Both the position numbers and the translations under genes were made by a program. A stretch of 6,140 bases of DNA from Gammaproteobacteria bacterium. GTDB taxonomy: Bacteria; Pseudomonadota; Gammaproteobacteria; CAJXQU01. Below the pieces are notes generated by a model, which ran no database searches, was not told the origin of the DNA, and saw nothing but the letters and a program-made list of their open reading frames with translations. Of the stretch, positions 1-6,140 are shown piece after piece (the first letter of the stretch is position 1; each line of letters opens with the position of its first letter). The stretch covers positions 1-6,140 of the forward strand of contig JALSSM010000465.1 in the NCBI GenBank assembly GCA_026984275.1, read 5' to 3'.

Positions 1-2
1 AA

Positions 3-398
3 CAAGCAATAACAACATTAAATCAGCTCAGAGATTTTGGGTTTTCTATCGCTATTGATGATTTTGGAACAGGTTACTCTTCCCTCGCGCATTTAAAAAG
101 ATTCCCGGTGACGACATTAAAGATTGATCAATCGTTTGTTCAGGGAATACATAAAGATCCTGATGACAGAGCCATCGTTCAGGCCATCATTTCCCTCGCA
201 CACAGCATACGCTTAAAAGTCGTTGCTGAAGGAATCGAGGAGAAAGAACAGCTGTGTGTACTTCGGGATCAAGGCTGCGATATTATTCAAGGGTATTATT
301 TCAGCCGCCCACTATGTGGAGAGGATCTTATTGAATGGACAAAACAACATGGTGATGAAGATCCAGTTGATGATCTGGAAGCCACGATGGTTGTTTAA
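3..398 (+). CDS. EAL-domain protein, c-di-GMP phosphodiesterase type (C-terminal part, 5'-truncated by window edge)
   Basis: The reading frame is open from base 3 to the TAA at 396-398 (131 residues), so the protein starts off the left edge; the GTG at 108 is internal, in the middle of the conserved domain. Visible motifs are those of the second half of an EAL domain: DDFGTGYSSL near visible residues 20-29, LKIDQSFV near 39-46, VVAEGIE and QGYYFSRP. They supply the Asp pair, Lys, Glu and Gln that EAL enzymes use for metal and c-di-GMP binding and hydrolysis to pGpG, so this half looks catalytically intact. The EAL signature itself and any GGDEF, PAS or membrane sensor part lie outside the window, so the input signal and overall architecture are unknown. 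A short acidic tail (GDEDPVDDLEATMVV) follows the domain. The gene converges on the DUF4340 gene with one base between the stops. Domain assignment is very secure; enzymatic activity is inferred. Confidence 0.95.
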   Translation, partial: QAITTLNQLRDFGFSIAIDDFGTGYSSLAHLKRFPVTTLKIDQSFVQGIHKDPDDRAIVQAIISLAHSIRLKVVAEGIEEKEQLCVLRDQGCDIIQGYYFSRPLCGEDLIEWTKQHGDEDPVDDLEATMVV

Positions 399-399
399 T

Positions 400-1584
400 T
401 TATTTCTGAGGCATCCCTGAGCCAGAACCCTTCATCATCTCTTTTAACATTTCTGGAGTCACTCCCGGTGGTAATTTTGGAGGTGTTTGATCAGATGCGG
501 CCTTTGTAGATGAGTCTTTTTCATCGCCCTCTTCAACAATCAGATCAGAGAGAGGACGGGTTAGCATCTTACCTTTGTAGGAAGGTAGTGCATAAACCCA
601 ACCCCTGGTTTTAGCATTCAACATCGCTACCTGTTCTTTTACTGAAAGCTTTTGTGACTTATCCCCTTCATCAGACTTTGCTGGTTGTTCTTTTCCACTA
701 AACTCAAAAGAAAATTCTGCCCAGACCTGATCATCAATTGTTGCCGATTTAACTTTCATCACCAGCCCATCAAATGTTTCATAAATACTGATCAGCGTTT
801 CATCTGGCCACTTAAATCCAGCAGAAGTATTGACATCGTTAAAACGTAATTCTTCAACTACTGAGGCCAGACTGTTGATGGTTGTCTGTGATTTTATCTT
901 GAAACCTTCCGGGATATTTTGCAGTTCATAATTAACGGCATCTTTATCTTTGCGATTAACTTGAACAGTCTTCTCACCACCATGTTCGATGGTAATACTT
1001 TTTAATCGATCAGAAGATAGATTAATCAGGCTATTCTCCATCCATTCAACTGGATCAGTGGAGAAATTAACATTCCCTTTAACCAGATAAGATTGTTCTT
1101 CACCCATTTTACGTACATAAAGCGAATCTACCGAACCATCTGATCGATTAACCCGTTCTTTACCGATCAGCAATGAGGCCAGTGTCTTACCGTCTGCATC
1201 CCGTAATGTCACCTGTTTTGATTTGGCTTTTTCAGTCGTTATATCTTCAACCTGGAGCCGGGAATACAATTCTGGATTCGCCGTTTTACCCTCTCGTATT
1301 TCAAGCTTGCTGATAGCGATCACCAGCGGCTTGATACGATTAACAATCGCTGGATAGCCACCATGATTTTCAACCACCCATTGTCCATCCTCTTCTGTCA
1401 ACAAGATTTCATTTTCTGGTGTTTTAATTTCTACTCTGGAAATATCCTGGATTTGATCGGCCAATTCAGGGAAAAGAGGCACTTTTTCTACGACCGTTTC
1501 CGGAGAACGCTGGTGGACAGAAAACCAGGCCGCGATCACGAACAGCAGGGTGATAATGGCAAATATTAGAAATGATTTTTTCAT
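400..1584 (-). CDS. DUF4340 domain-containing membrane-anchored protein, last gene of the Gld-like ABC operon
   Basis: A 394-residue protein starting at ATG 1584. Residues 4-21 form one hydrophobic helix after a KK N-terminus, without a clear cleavage site, so it is probably a signal anchor with the rest in the periplasm. Residues 51-114 (VEIKTPENEILL, the DGQWVVENHGGYPAI segment, then ISKLEIREGK and YSRLQVED) and 125-200 (ADGKTLASLLIGKE, YLVKG, WMENSLINLSSDRLKSITIE) show the pattern of DUF4340, a family of unknown function often found next to GldG-like genes. From about residue 347 the chain turns into an acidic then Pro/Met/Lys-rich tail (TPPKLPPGVTPEMLKEMMKG) that looks disordered. The start lies 5 bases after the stop of the GldG-like gene with only a weak Shine-Dalgarno, so translation is probably coupled. 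Likely role: periplasmic partner of the upstream ABC complex (inference from context). No substrate can be named. Confidence 0.9.
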   Translation of the reverse strand: MKKSFLIFAIITLLFVIAAWFSVHQRSPETVVEKVPLFPELADQIQDISRVEIKTPENEILLTEEDGQWVVENHGGYPAIVNRIKPLVIAISKLEIREGKTANPELYSRLQVEDITTEKAKSKQVTLRDADGKTLASLLIGKERVNRSDGSVDSLYVRKMGEEQSYLVKGNVNFSTDPVEWMENSLINLSSDRLKSITIEHGGEKTVQVNRKDKDAVNYELQNIPEGFKIKSQTTINSLASVVEELRFNDVNTSAGFKWPDETLISIYETFDGLVMKVKSATIDDQVWAEFSFEFSGKEQPAKSDEGDKSQKLSVKEQVAMLNAKTRGWVYALPSYKGKMLTRPLSDLIVEEGDEKDSSTKAASDQTPPKLPPGVTPEMLKEMMKGSGSGMPQK

Positions 1585-1589
1585 AGTTA

Positions 1590-3470
1590 TTATCTAGCTT
1601 TACGTTTAATTTTAAAAATGGCCATTCCTATTGCTAATAGACCAATCAAAAGAGGGATCAAACCGATATTCAAAAATTTCAGCTTGTTACCAAGTTGTTC
1701 AATATTTTTATTCAGATCGTGTTGAACCGAACGTAATTCTTTGCGCGTCCTAATCTGCTCCTTTTGAAAATTATCAATTGCTTTTTGTTGCTCAGGACTT
1801 AGCAGGATTGCACCATCTCCAGGTTGCTGCTGTTGTAGCTGACTAATCTTTTCTTCAGTTTCCTGCAGTTTTGCCTGTAAAGCCTGCTCTCTTGCCCTGA
1901 ACTTTTCTGCAGCCTTTCGCTTTAGTGTCTCTACTCGATCAAATGGTCGAGAATATTGGCCTCGGCTACGAAGGCTGATCAAGTCCGCATTACCACCCAG
2001 AATATCAATACTGTTTAACACAAACTTGGCATTATCAGCATGAGGTCTCGGTACGCGTGTCCCCATAAGATTCTGAAACTGAACCCAGAATCTATCAGCG
2101 AGAATATCGGTATCAGCAATGACAATCAGGTTAATGTCCCCTTTCGATTCACTTACAAATGTTGGATCTTTTTCATCCTCGTCTTTTGTTACTGGACGAC
2201 CTTCCGGGTAGGCTGTTTTCACTTTGCCATTTATCCTGGCAGCAATAATATACTTTTCACCGGTAGCCTTAAATTGATCCAGTAAAACAACAGGATCACG
2301 GACAAACATGACGGCATCACGCTCGTATGGCATAGCGTTCTTACTGGTAAAAATTAACGGTGTTAAGGTCGTTGTTGCATCCTTAACCGGTTGAATAAAT
2401 CCTGTGGTACCAACGTTAATGATAGATAGTTGGTTGGTGGAAAAATCATCCTGATTAAAGTTCTTCTGTTCAAGTCGTAACCAAGGAATATAGATCTTTT
2501 CCTGTGGTTGACGAGGATCTCTGGATTTAACTTTAATCGCCGCATCAATATCGCCCACAATTTTTTCTGTATTAAAAGTGATCCCCCATTTATCAAACAG
2601 AGTTGGCATCGTTGAAGAAATGACCGGCATGGTCATCTCACTCATCGGATTTGACTCAGGTTGATCAGACTCTGACATAGGATCAACGAAAACCATTGCC
2701 TTGCCACCCTTGAGTATGAATTGATCAATAGCGTACAAGGTTTTATCTTTGAGTGATTTGGGATGTATGACTAAAATAGTATCAATTTCGGGATCGATAT
2801 AACCCGTACGTAATCCTAAATCACGAACCTGATACTCATTTCTCAACATATCGATCACTGCCCAGGCCCTCCCCGTTGTCGGCGCACCGGCCGGACCACC
2901 ACTCTGACCAAAAACTGGGAGCGAACTGATCACACCAATAACACGATCTTTTGGATTCGCCAGATCGTAAACCATTTTCGTTAAATCATATTCCAGGGTT
3001 TGTTCTTTTTGTGGCTGGAAAAAAGGGATAGTGATCTCGTCATCTGCAGTGTTGGTTCCCGTCAGACCGAAGTAAGCAATTTCGCCACTGTTACTTATTG
3101 GCAACTGGCGTAAGCCATAACTGACAGCTTCGTCTTCAAGCTCTGAAAACGGCTCGGGATCGGACACGATCAGTTTTAATTTTCCATTGGACATTTCAGC
3201 ATATTCTTCGATAAGATCACGAACTCGCGTACCATAATTTGCCAATTCGGGAATATCACTAAGCAACTTTTTTGAGAAGTAAAAGCGTAAGGTGATTTGT
3301 TCCCGTAAGTTCTTTAGAATATTCTCTGTACCCTTGGACAATGAATAAAGTTGATTCTCCGTGGTATCTATTCGCATTGAAGTGAAGGTGCTGCTGGCAA
3401 ATATATTGATTGCCAAGAATAAAATAACAGCAAGTGCCAAACTGGTTAACGTTATAATTTTTTTACTCAT
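1590..3470 (-). CDS. GldG-like ABC transporter auxiliary protein
   Basis: A 626-residue protein of the GldG / ABC-type auxiliary family, the extracytoplasmic partner of GldF-type permeases; in gliding Bacteroidetes GldG is needed for motility. An N-terminal helix spans residues 5-25, followed by the family's DTTENQLYSLS motif (35-45), EYDLTKMVYDL (160-170), and the core segment at 234-264 (VIHPKSL, then LYAIDQFILKGGKAMVFVDP), which is highly typical of the family. A long charged, Gln-rich coiled coil lies at about 510-595, interrupted by a PGDG loop after LQQQQ. A C-terminal helix (about 602-620, IGLIPLLIGLLAIGMAIF) ends in a basic KIKRKAR tail. Topology is therefore probably two helices flanking a large periplasmic body. 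The ATG directly abuts the permease TAA (TAAATG) and has almost no Shine-Dalgarno, so translational coupling is likely. Family assignment is secure; substrate and role outside gliding bacteria are not known to me, so gldG is not given as the symbol. Confidence 0.92.
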   Translation of the reverse strand: MSKKIITLTSLALAVILFLAINIFASSTFTSMRIDTTENQLYSLSKGTENILKNLREQITLRFYFSKKLLSDIPELANYGTRVRDLIEEYAEMSNGKLKLIVSDPEPFSELEDEAVSYGLRQLPISNSGEIAYFGLTGTNTADDEITIPFFQPQKEQTLEYDLTKMVYDLANPKDRVIGVISSLPVFGQSGGPAGAPTTGRAWAVIDMLRNEYQVRDLGLRTGYIDPEIDTILVIHPKSLKDKTLYAIDQFILKGGKAMVFVDPMSESDQPESNPMSEMTMPVISSTMPTLFDKWGITFNTEKIVGDIDAAIKVKSRDPRQPQEKIYIPWLRLEQKNFNQDDFSTNQLSIINVGTTGFIQPVKDATTTLTPLIFTSKNAMPYERDAVMFVRDPVVLLDQFKATGEKYIIAARINGKVKTAYPEGRPVTKDEDEKDPTFVSESKGDINLIVIADTDILADRFWVQFQNLMGTRVPRPHADNAKFVLNSIDILGGNADLISLRSRGQYSRPFDRVETLKRKAAEKFRAREQALQAKLQETEEKISQLQQQQPGDGAILLSPEQQKAIDNFQKEQIRTRKELRSVQHDLNKNIEQLGNKLKFLNIGLIPLLIGLLAIGMAIFKIKRKAR

Positions 3471-4205
3471 TTATCTTGCCTTATTGCTATCAATAGCCAA
3501 TGTGTTGAGATACAACCATAAACCGATCAGAGAAGTGAAAAAGACAATGTCACGGAAATCAATGACGCCTTTCATAATAGAATTAAAATGGCTCAGGAAA
3601 CTGAAAGAACTGATCGCATCAAGGATCGATTGTGGTGCCCAGCCGCTGAAGAAATCCAGCACCAGTGGGAACCCGCTTAAAATAAACAGGAAGCAAATAA
3701 CCACACTGATCACAAATGCAATCACCTGGTTTTTCGTCAGGGCCGAAATACAGGAGCCAATGGCCAGAAAGCCCCCCGCCATCAACAGGCTGCCTATATA
3801 ACTGACAAAGATGACCGTATTGTCCGGATCTCCAAGATAATTCACAGTAATCCAGATTGGAAAAGTTAATGCCAGCGCAATGGCCGTGAAAACCCAGGCT
3901 GCCAGAAATTTACCAATCACCGCCTCAGTCAATGAAACAGGTAAAGTCATTAAAAGCTCTATCGTTCCTGTCTTCCTCTCCTCTGACCATAGCCGCATGG
4001 ATATCGCCGGGATCAGAAACAGATAAAGCCAGGGGTGAAAACTGAAAAACGGCGTCAGATCGGCCTGATCGCTTTCGTAGAAACCACCAATGTAAAAGGT
4101 AAAAATTCCTGTCAGAAATAGAAAAATGACAATGAAAACATAGGCAACTGGTGTTGAAAAATAAGCACGTAATTCGCGCTTGAAAATTGCTTTTATATTC
4201 TTCAT
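3471..4205 (-). CDS. GldF-like ABC-2 type permease
   Basis: A 244-residue integral membrane protein with about six hydrophobic segments (residues 18-40, 58-71, 97-122, 132-155, 160-182 and 217-237), the normal size for GldF/NosY-type ABC-2 permeases. The N-terminus FKRELRAYFSTPVAYVF and the stretch MRLWSEERKTGTIELLMTLP (70-89) are hallmark features; the SEER-GTIELL segment follows the second helix and is typical of the cytoplasmic part that contacts the ATPase. It would form the membrane channel with the ATPase encoded just upstream. Its ATG lies inside the end of the ATPase gene (ATGA overlap, 4202-4205) and is preceded by a strong Shine-Dalgarno (AAGGAG, 8 bases upstream). Its TAA abuts the ATG of the GldG-like gene. 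Whether the complex exports something or only transmits ATP-driven force to the envelope cannot be told from the sequence. Confidence 0.94.
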   Translation of the reverse strand: MKNIKAIFKRELRAYFSTPVAYVFIVIFLFLTGIFTFYIGGFYESDQADLTPFFSFHPWLYLFLIPAISMRLWSEERKTGTIELLMTLPVSLTEAVIGKFLAAWVFTAIALALTFPIWITVNYLGDPDNTVIFVSYIGSLLMAGGFLAIGSCISALTKNQVIAFVISVVICFLFILSGFPLVLDFFSGWAPQSILDAISSFSFLSHFNSIMKGVIDFRDIVFFTSLIGLWLYLNTLAIDSNKAR

Positions 4206-5179
4206 GACAGATGCTCCTTTTCAGTCAACTTTTCCGCCGAACCAAGCGTCACATCACGGAACACTTCATCAACACGTCCAGCCTCAACTCTTAATTGACC
4301 CACTTCCCAGCCCTTTTCATAAACCAGCTTGCTAACGGTAGCGACAATACTCATTCCTTTTTCCGGAATAATCAGTAACTGGGACATTCCTGACTTTTGC
4401 TCTTCAAATTCAACAGCCTTCACACTTGGGAGATTCATTAATGCCTGTTTCGCTGCACTACTTTGATTCGTGTTCATGATCAATGAAACGGCGTTATGGA
4501 ATTTTGATTTTGAGATTAATTCTGCGGGTGTACCGTTAAACAGTAACTTGCCTTTGGCAATGATAATTGCACGATCGCAGACCGCATCAACTTCTTCAAG
4601 AATATGCGTCGAGATGATGATCGCTTTATCCTTCGCCATCGCTTTGATCAGCGTTCGTACCTCATGTTTCTGGTTTGGATCAAGTCCATCGGTCGGTTCA
4701 TCCATGATCAGCACTTCAGGATCATGCAATATGGCTTGCGCCATACCGACTCGTCGCTTGAAACCTTTTGAGAGTGTTTCTATCGGTTGATCCATCACCC
4801 CTTCAATGTTGATCTTCTCGACGACATCCTTGATCCGTTCCTGACGATGATGGCCTTGCAGACCACGAATATCGGCAATAAAATTTAGAAAGGTTGTTGG
4901 TGTCATTTCACCATAAGCCGGTGCCCCTTCGGGTAAGTAACCAAGTTTCTTTTTCAGGCCAATAGGATCGTCAAGAACATCATGTCCACAGAGAGACACC
5001 GTTCCATGAGTAGGTTCCAGAAACCCGGCAATCATTTTCATGGTAGTGGATTTCCCAGCACCGTTTGGGCCAAGAAAACCAAGCACTTCACCACGAGCGA
5101 CATTGAACGAAACATCATCGACTGCCAGCAATGATCCGAATTGCTTACTTAAATTTTTTACTTCTATTGCATGTTCCAT
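4202..5179 (-). CDS. GldA-like ABC transporter ATP-binding protein
   Basis: Energising subunit of the Gld-like ABC complex. From the chosen ATG at 5179 it has 325 residues. Walker A GPNGAGKST is at 37-45, the signature is LSKGF (136-140) in place of LSGGQ, Walker B LIMDEP is at 157-162, the D-loop is GLDP, and the H-loop His lies in IISTHILEE at about 192. The Q-loop position reads YLPEGAP, with Glu where many ABC ATPases have Gln; LPE and LSKG variants are common in GldA/DrrA/NosF-like exporters, so this is not a defect. A C-terminal domain of about 100 residues (from about 225) follows, as in DrrA-type ATPases. The frame also allows a TTG at 5194, five codons earlier, but MEHAIEVKNLSKQFG begins where family members normally begin, so ATG 5179 is preferred; neither has a clear Shine-Dalgarno. 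It is the first gene of the operon, following a 120-bp gap, and overlaps the permease by 4 bp. Confidence 0.95.
   Translation of the reverse strand: MEHAIEVKNLSKQFGSLLAVDDVSFNVARGEVLGFLGPNGAGKSTTMKMIAGFLEPTHGTVSLCGHDVLDDPIGLKKKLGYLPEGAPAYGEMTPTTFLNFIADIRGLQGHHRQERIKDVVEKINIEGVMDQPIETLSKGFKRRVGMAQAILHDPEVLIMDEPTDGLDPNQKHEVRTLIKAMAKDKAIIISTHILEEVDAVCDRAIIIAKGKLLFNGTPAELISKSKFHNAVSLIMNTNQSSAAKQALMNLPSVKAVEFEEQKSGMSQLLIIPEKGMSIVATVSKLVYEKGWEVGQLRVEAGRVDEVFRDVTLGSAEKLTEKEHLS
4214..4219 (-). promoter_or_regulatory. Strong Shine-Dalgarno of the permease gene
   Basis: The minus strand reads AAAAGGAGCATCTGTCATG: AAGGAG with 8 bases to the ATG at 4205. It lies within the last codons of the ATPase gene. 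It is the only clear ribosome binding site in the four-gene unit and confirms the permease start. Confidence 0.8.
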
Positions 5180-5216
5180 AGGAATTTCGAGCAAATTATT
5201 TTTATTTTAAATAACC

Positions 5217-5258
5217 GGAGAATATTTTCTCGGCAAGGAATGAGGCGCAATATTCTCC
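5217..5258. repeat. Perfect 10-bp inverted repeat in the ampG-ABC intergenic gap
   Basis: The arms GGAGAATATT (5217-5226) and AATATTCTCC (5249-5258) are exact reverse complements, separated by a 22-base spacer. A smaller dyad is nested in the left arm: GAGAA-TATT-TTCTC (5218-5231). The repeat starts 42 bases after the ampG stop and ends 37 bases before the ATPase ATG in the direction of transcription. It could be a hairpin ending or attenuating ampG transcription, or a protein-binding dyad controlling the ABC operon. Against an ordinary intrinsic terminator are the AT-rich stem, the long loop and the lack of a T-run right after it on the minus strand (GGTTATTTAAAATAAA follows). Confidence 0.7.
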
Positions 5259-5279
5259 ACACAAACAGCGTGGCGTCAA
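5249..5279 (-). promoter_or_regulatory. Candidate promoter for the Gld-like operon (weak)
   Basis: On the minus strand a -35-like TTGACG (5274-5279, five of six consensus bases) is followed after 19 bases by AATATT (5249-5254, four of six -10 bases). The -10 lies in the upstream arm of the inverted repeat, so a factor bound to the dyad would block it. The spacing is longer than ideal. An alternative is TTGCCG (5231-5236) with the AT-rich TATTTAAAAT stretch about 17 bases on. Neither is strong, and read-through from ampG remains possible. Confidence 0.25.
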
Positions 5280-5299
5280 CCACCACACGTTAATGACCA

Positions 5300-6139
5300 T
5301 CACTTTTCAGAAATGTTCCGTACGGTAATAAATTTAATCACCAGTACGATCAGAACCAGCACAGGAATACCTAACATTGCCGTACCAACAAAAAATTCAG
5401 GGTACCCAATCCTGTCCACTACGACTCCGGAAAAACCTGCAATAAATTTCGGTAACAGCAACATAACCGAACTGAATAAAGCATATTGAGTCGCTGAATA
5501 AGCCACATTCGTCAGACTGGACATATAGGCAACAAAGGCCGCGGTCGCAATTCCGGCACTGAAATTATCAAATGAGATCACACTTGTGAGCCACCAGAGA
5601 TTATGGCCAATGCCAGCCAACAGAGCGAACAACAGGTTGCTAGCGGCCGATAAAACTGCGCCCAATAATAAAACCGGCATCACTCCCCAACGTATGATCA
5701 TTAAACCACCAACTCCTGCGCCAACAATCGTCATGATCACACCATAGACCTTGGTAATCGTGGCCACTTCAGCTTTGGTAAAACCCATATCATAATAGAA
5801 TGGGTTTGCCATGATCCCCAGCACAACATCAGAGATCCGGTAAGTCCCTATCAACAGCAGTATTAACAAGGCTTGCCAACCATAACGTTTAAGAAAATCC
5901 CAGAATGGACTGATGACGGCATCCAGAAACCAGCCCAGAAAACGTGCAACGGGTTCTGGTAAGTCAGGATACTGCGCGATCATGGCCAGGAGTTTTTCTT
6001 TTCTTAGATCAGCTTCTTTGTTTTCCTTAATTTCAGGTTCAGTGATCAATAAGGTTGTCATTATCCCAACCAGCATAAAAGCAGCCATATAAAAGTAAGC
6101 AATCTCCCAGGGACGATGTTCATAACTTGTTTCACTCGA
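5300..6139 (-). CDS. ampG: AmpG-like MFS permease (N-terminus off the right edge)
   Basis: The frame is open from the right edge to the TGA at 5300-5302, giving 279 residues; the Met at 6088 is internal because conserved sequence (RPWEIAYFY) precedes it. The fragment covers the central loop and the C-terminal half of a major-facilitator protein: one helix ending in LLITEPE, a long charged cytoplasmic loop of roughly 45 residues, then about six helices. Segments such as YRISDVVLGIMANPFYYDMGFTK, ITKVYGVIMTIVGAGVGG, SFDNFSAGIATAAFVAYMSS and AYSATQYALFSS closely follow AmpG, the inner-membrane permease that imports anhydro-muropeptides for peptidoglycan recycling. E. coli AmpG carries two further C-terminal helices; this protein ends at VRNISEK after the twelfth expected helix, as shorter AmpG homologues do. 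The same subfamily includes some siderophore-type permeases, so substrate is inferred. It is co-oriented with the ABC operon 120 bp downstream; no gene or clear terminator separates them. Confidence 0.85.
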   Translation of the reverse strand, partial: SSETSYEHRPWEIAYFYMAAFMLVGIMTTLLITEPEIKENKEADLRKEKLLAMIAQYPDLPEPVARFLGWFLDAVISPFWDFLKRYGWQALLILLLIGTYRISDVVLGIMANPFYYDMGFTKAEVATITKVYGVIMTIVGAGVGGLMIIRWGVMPVLLLGAVLSAASNLLFALLAGIGHNLWWLTSVISFDNFSAGIATAAFVAYMSSLTNVAYSATQYALFSSVMLLLPKFIAGFSGVVVDRIGYPEFFVGTAMLGIPVLVLIVLVIKFITVRNISEK

Positions 6140-6140
6140 A

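Noticed and set aside
402..425. Possible terminator at the convergent junction (CTGAGGCATCCCTGAGCC)
   Set aside because: The similar blocks are mostly a direct repeat, only a three-pair stem with a long loop can form, and there is no T-run.
2040..2596. Short open frames on both strands inside the GldG-like gene
   Set aside because: All overlap a well-supported 626-codon gene, and none shows a domain or a convincing start.
3361..3801. Plus-strand open frame of 146 codons
   Set aside because: It lies antisense to the start of the GldG-like gene and the end of the permease gene, both securely identified, and its translation has no recognisable domain.
4470..4790. Plus-strand open frame of 106 codons
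   Set aside because: It is antisense to the conserved ATPase core (Walker B and signature region); strong conservation on the other strand explains the open frame.
5180..5194. TTG start giving a 5-residue longer ATPase
   Set aside because: The extra residues LEIP are not family-like, the TTG has no Shine-Dalgarno, and MEHAIEVKNL is the usual beginning of such ATPases.
5269..5289. Second small dyad downstream of ampG (CGTG...CACG, GTGG...CCAC)
   Set aside because: Stems of four pairs are expected by chance in a GC-richer stretch, and no T-run follows.
1..6140. CRISPR array, transposon ends, tRNA or rRNA
   Set aside because: No regularly spaced direct repeats, transposase motifs, cloverleaf sequence or rRNA-like stretch was seen; nearly all bases are accounted for by protein-coding genes.

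Overview
The window looks like chromosomal DNA from a Gram-negative bacterium, most likely a gammaproteobacterium of moderate GC (about 43 % by eye). The grounds are an AmpG-type permease of peptidoglycan recycling, a c-di-GMP EAL domain, and a GldA/GldF/GldG-like ABC system paired with a DUF4340 protein, an arrangement known in many non-gliding proteobacteria. The genus cannot be named from the sequence. No rRNA, tRNA, insertion sequence, CRISPR array or phage gene was seen, and coding density is very high.

Layout. Bases 1-398 (+) hold the C-terminal part of an EAL-domain (c-di-GMP phosphodiesterase-type) protein whose start lies off the left edge. One base later the minus-strand block begins, so the two units meet tail to tail. 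Read in transcription order (right to left), the block starts with an AmpG-like MFS permease (start off the right edge, stop at 5300). A 120-bp intergenic region follows, with a perfect 10-bp inverted repeat. Then comes a tight four-gene unit: ABC ATPase (GldA-like, 5179-4202), ABC-2 permease (GldF-like, 4205-3471), GldG-like auxiliary protein (3470-1590) and DUF4340 protein (1584-400). The junctions are a 4-bp ATGA overlap, directly abutting stop and start codons, and a 5-bp gap, which together strongly suggest one co-translated operon.

How they work together. The ATPase and the six-helix permease would form the energised inner-membrane core. The GldG-like protein has an N-terminal helix, a large extracytoplasmic domain, a coiled coil and a C-terminal helix. 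The DUF4340 protein has one N-terminal anchor and a periplasmic body. These two are probably the envelope-facing partners. The substrate of such non-gliding Gld-like systems is, to my knowledge, not established. This module is the least understood and most interesting content of the window. A second, independent observation is a strong excess of GATC, and especially TGATCA, across the whole window on both sides of the gene boundaries.
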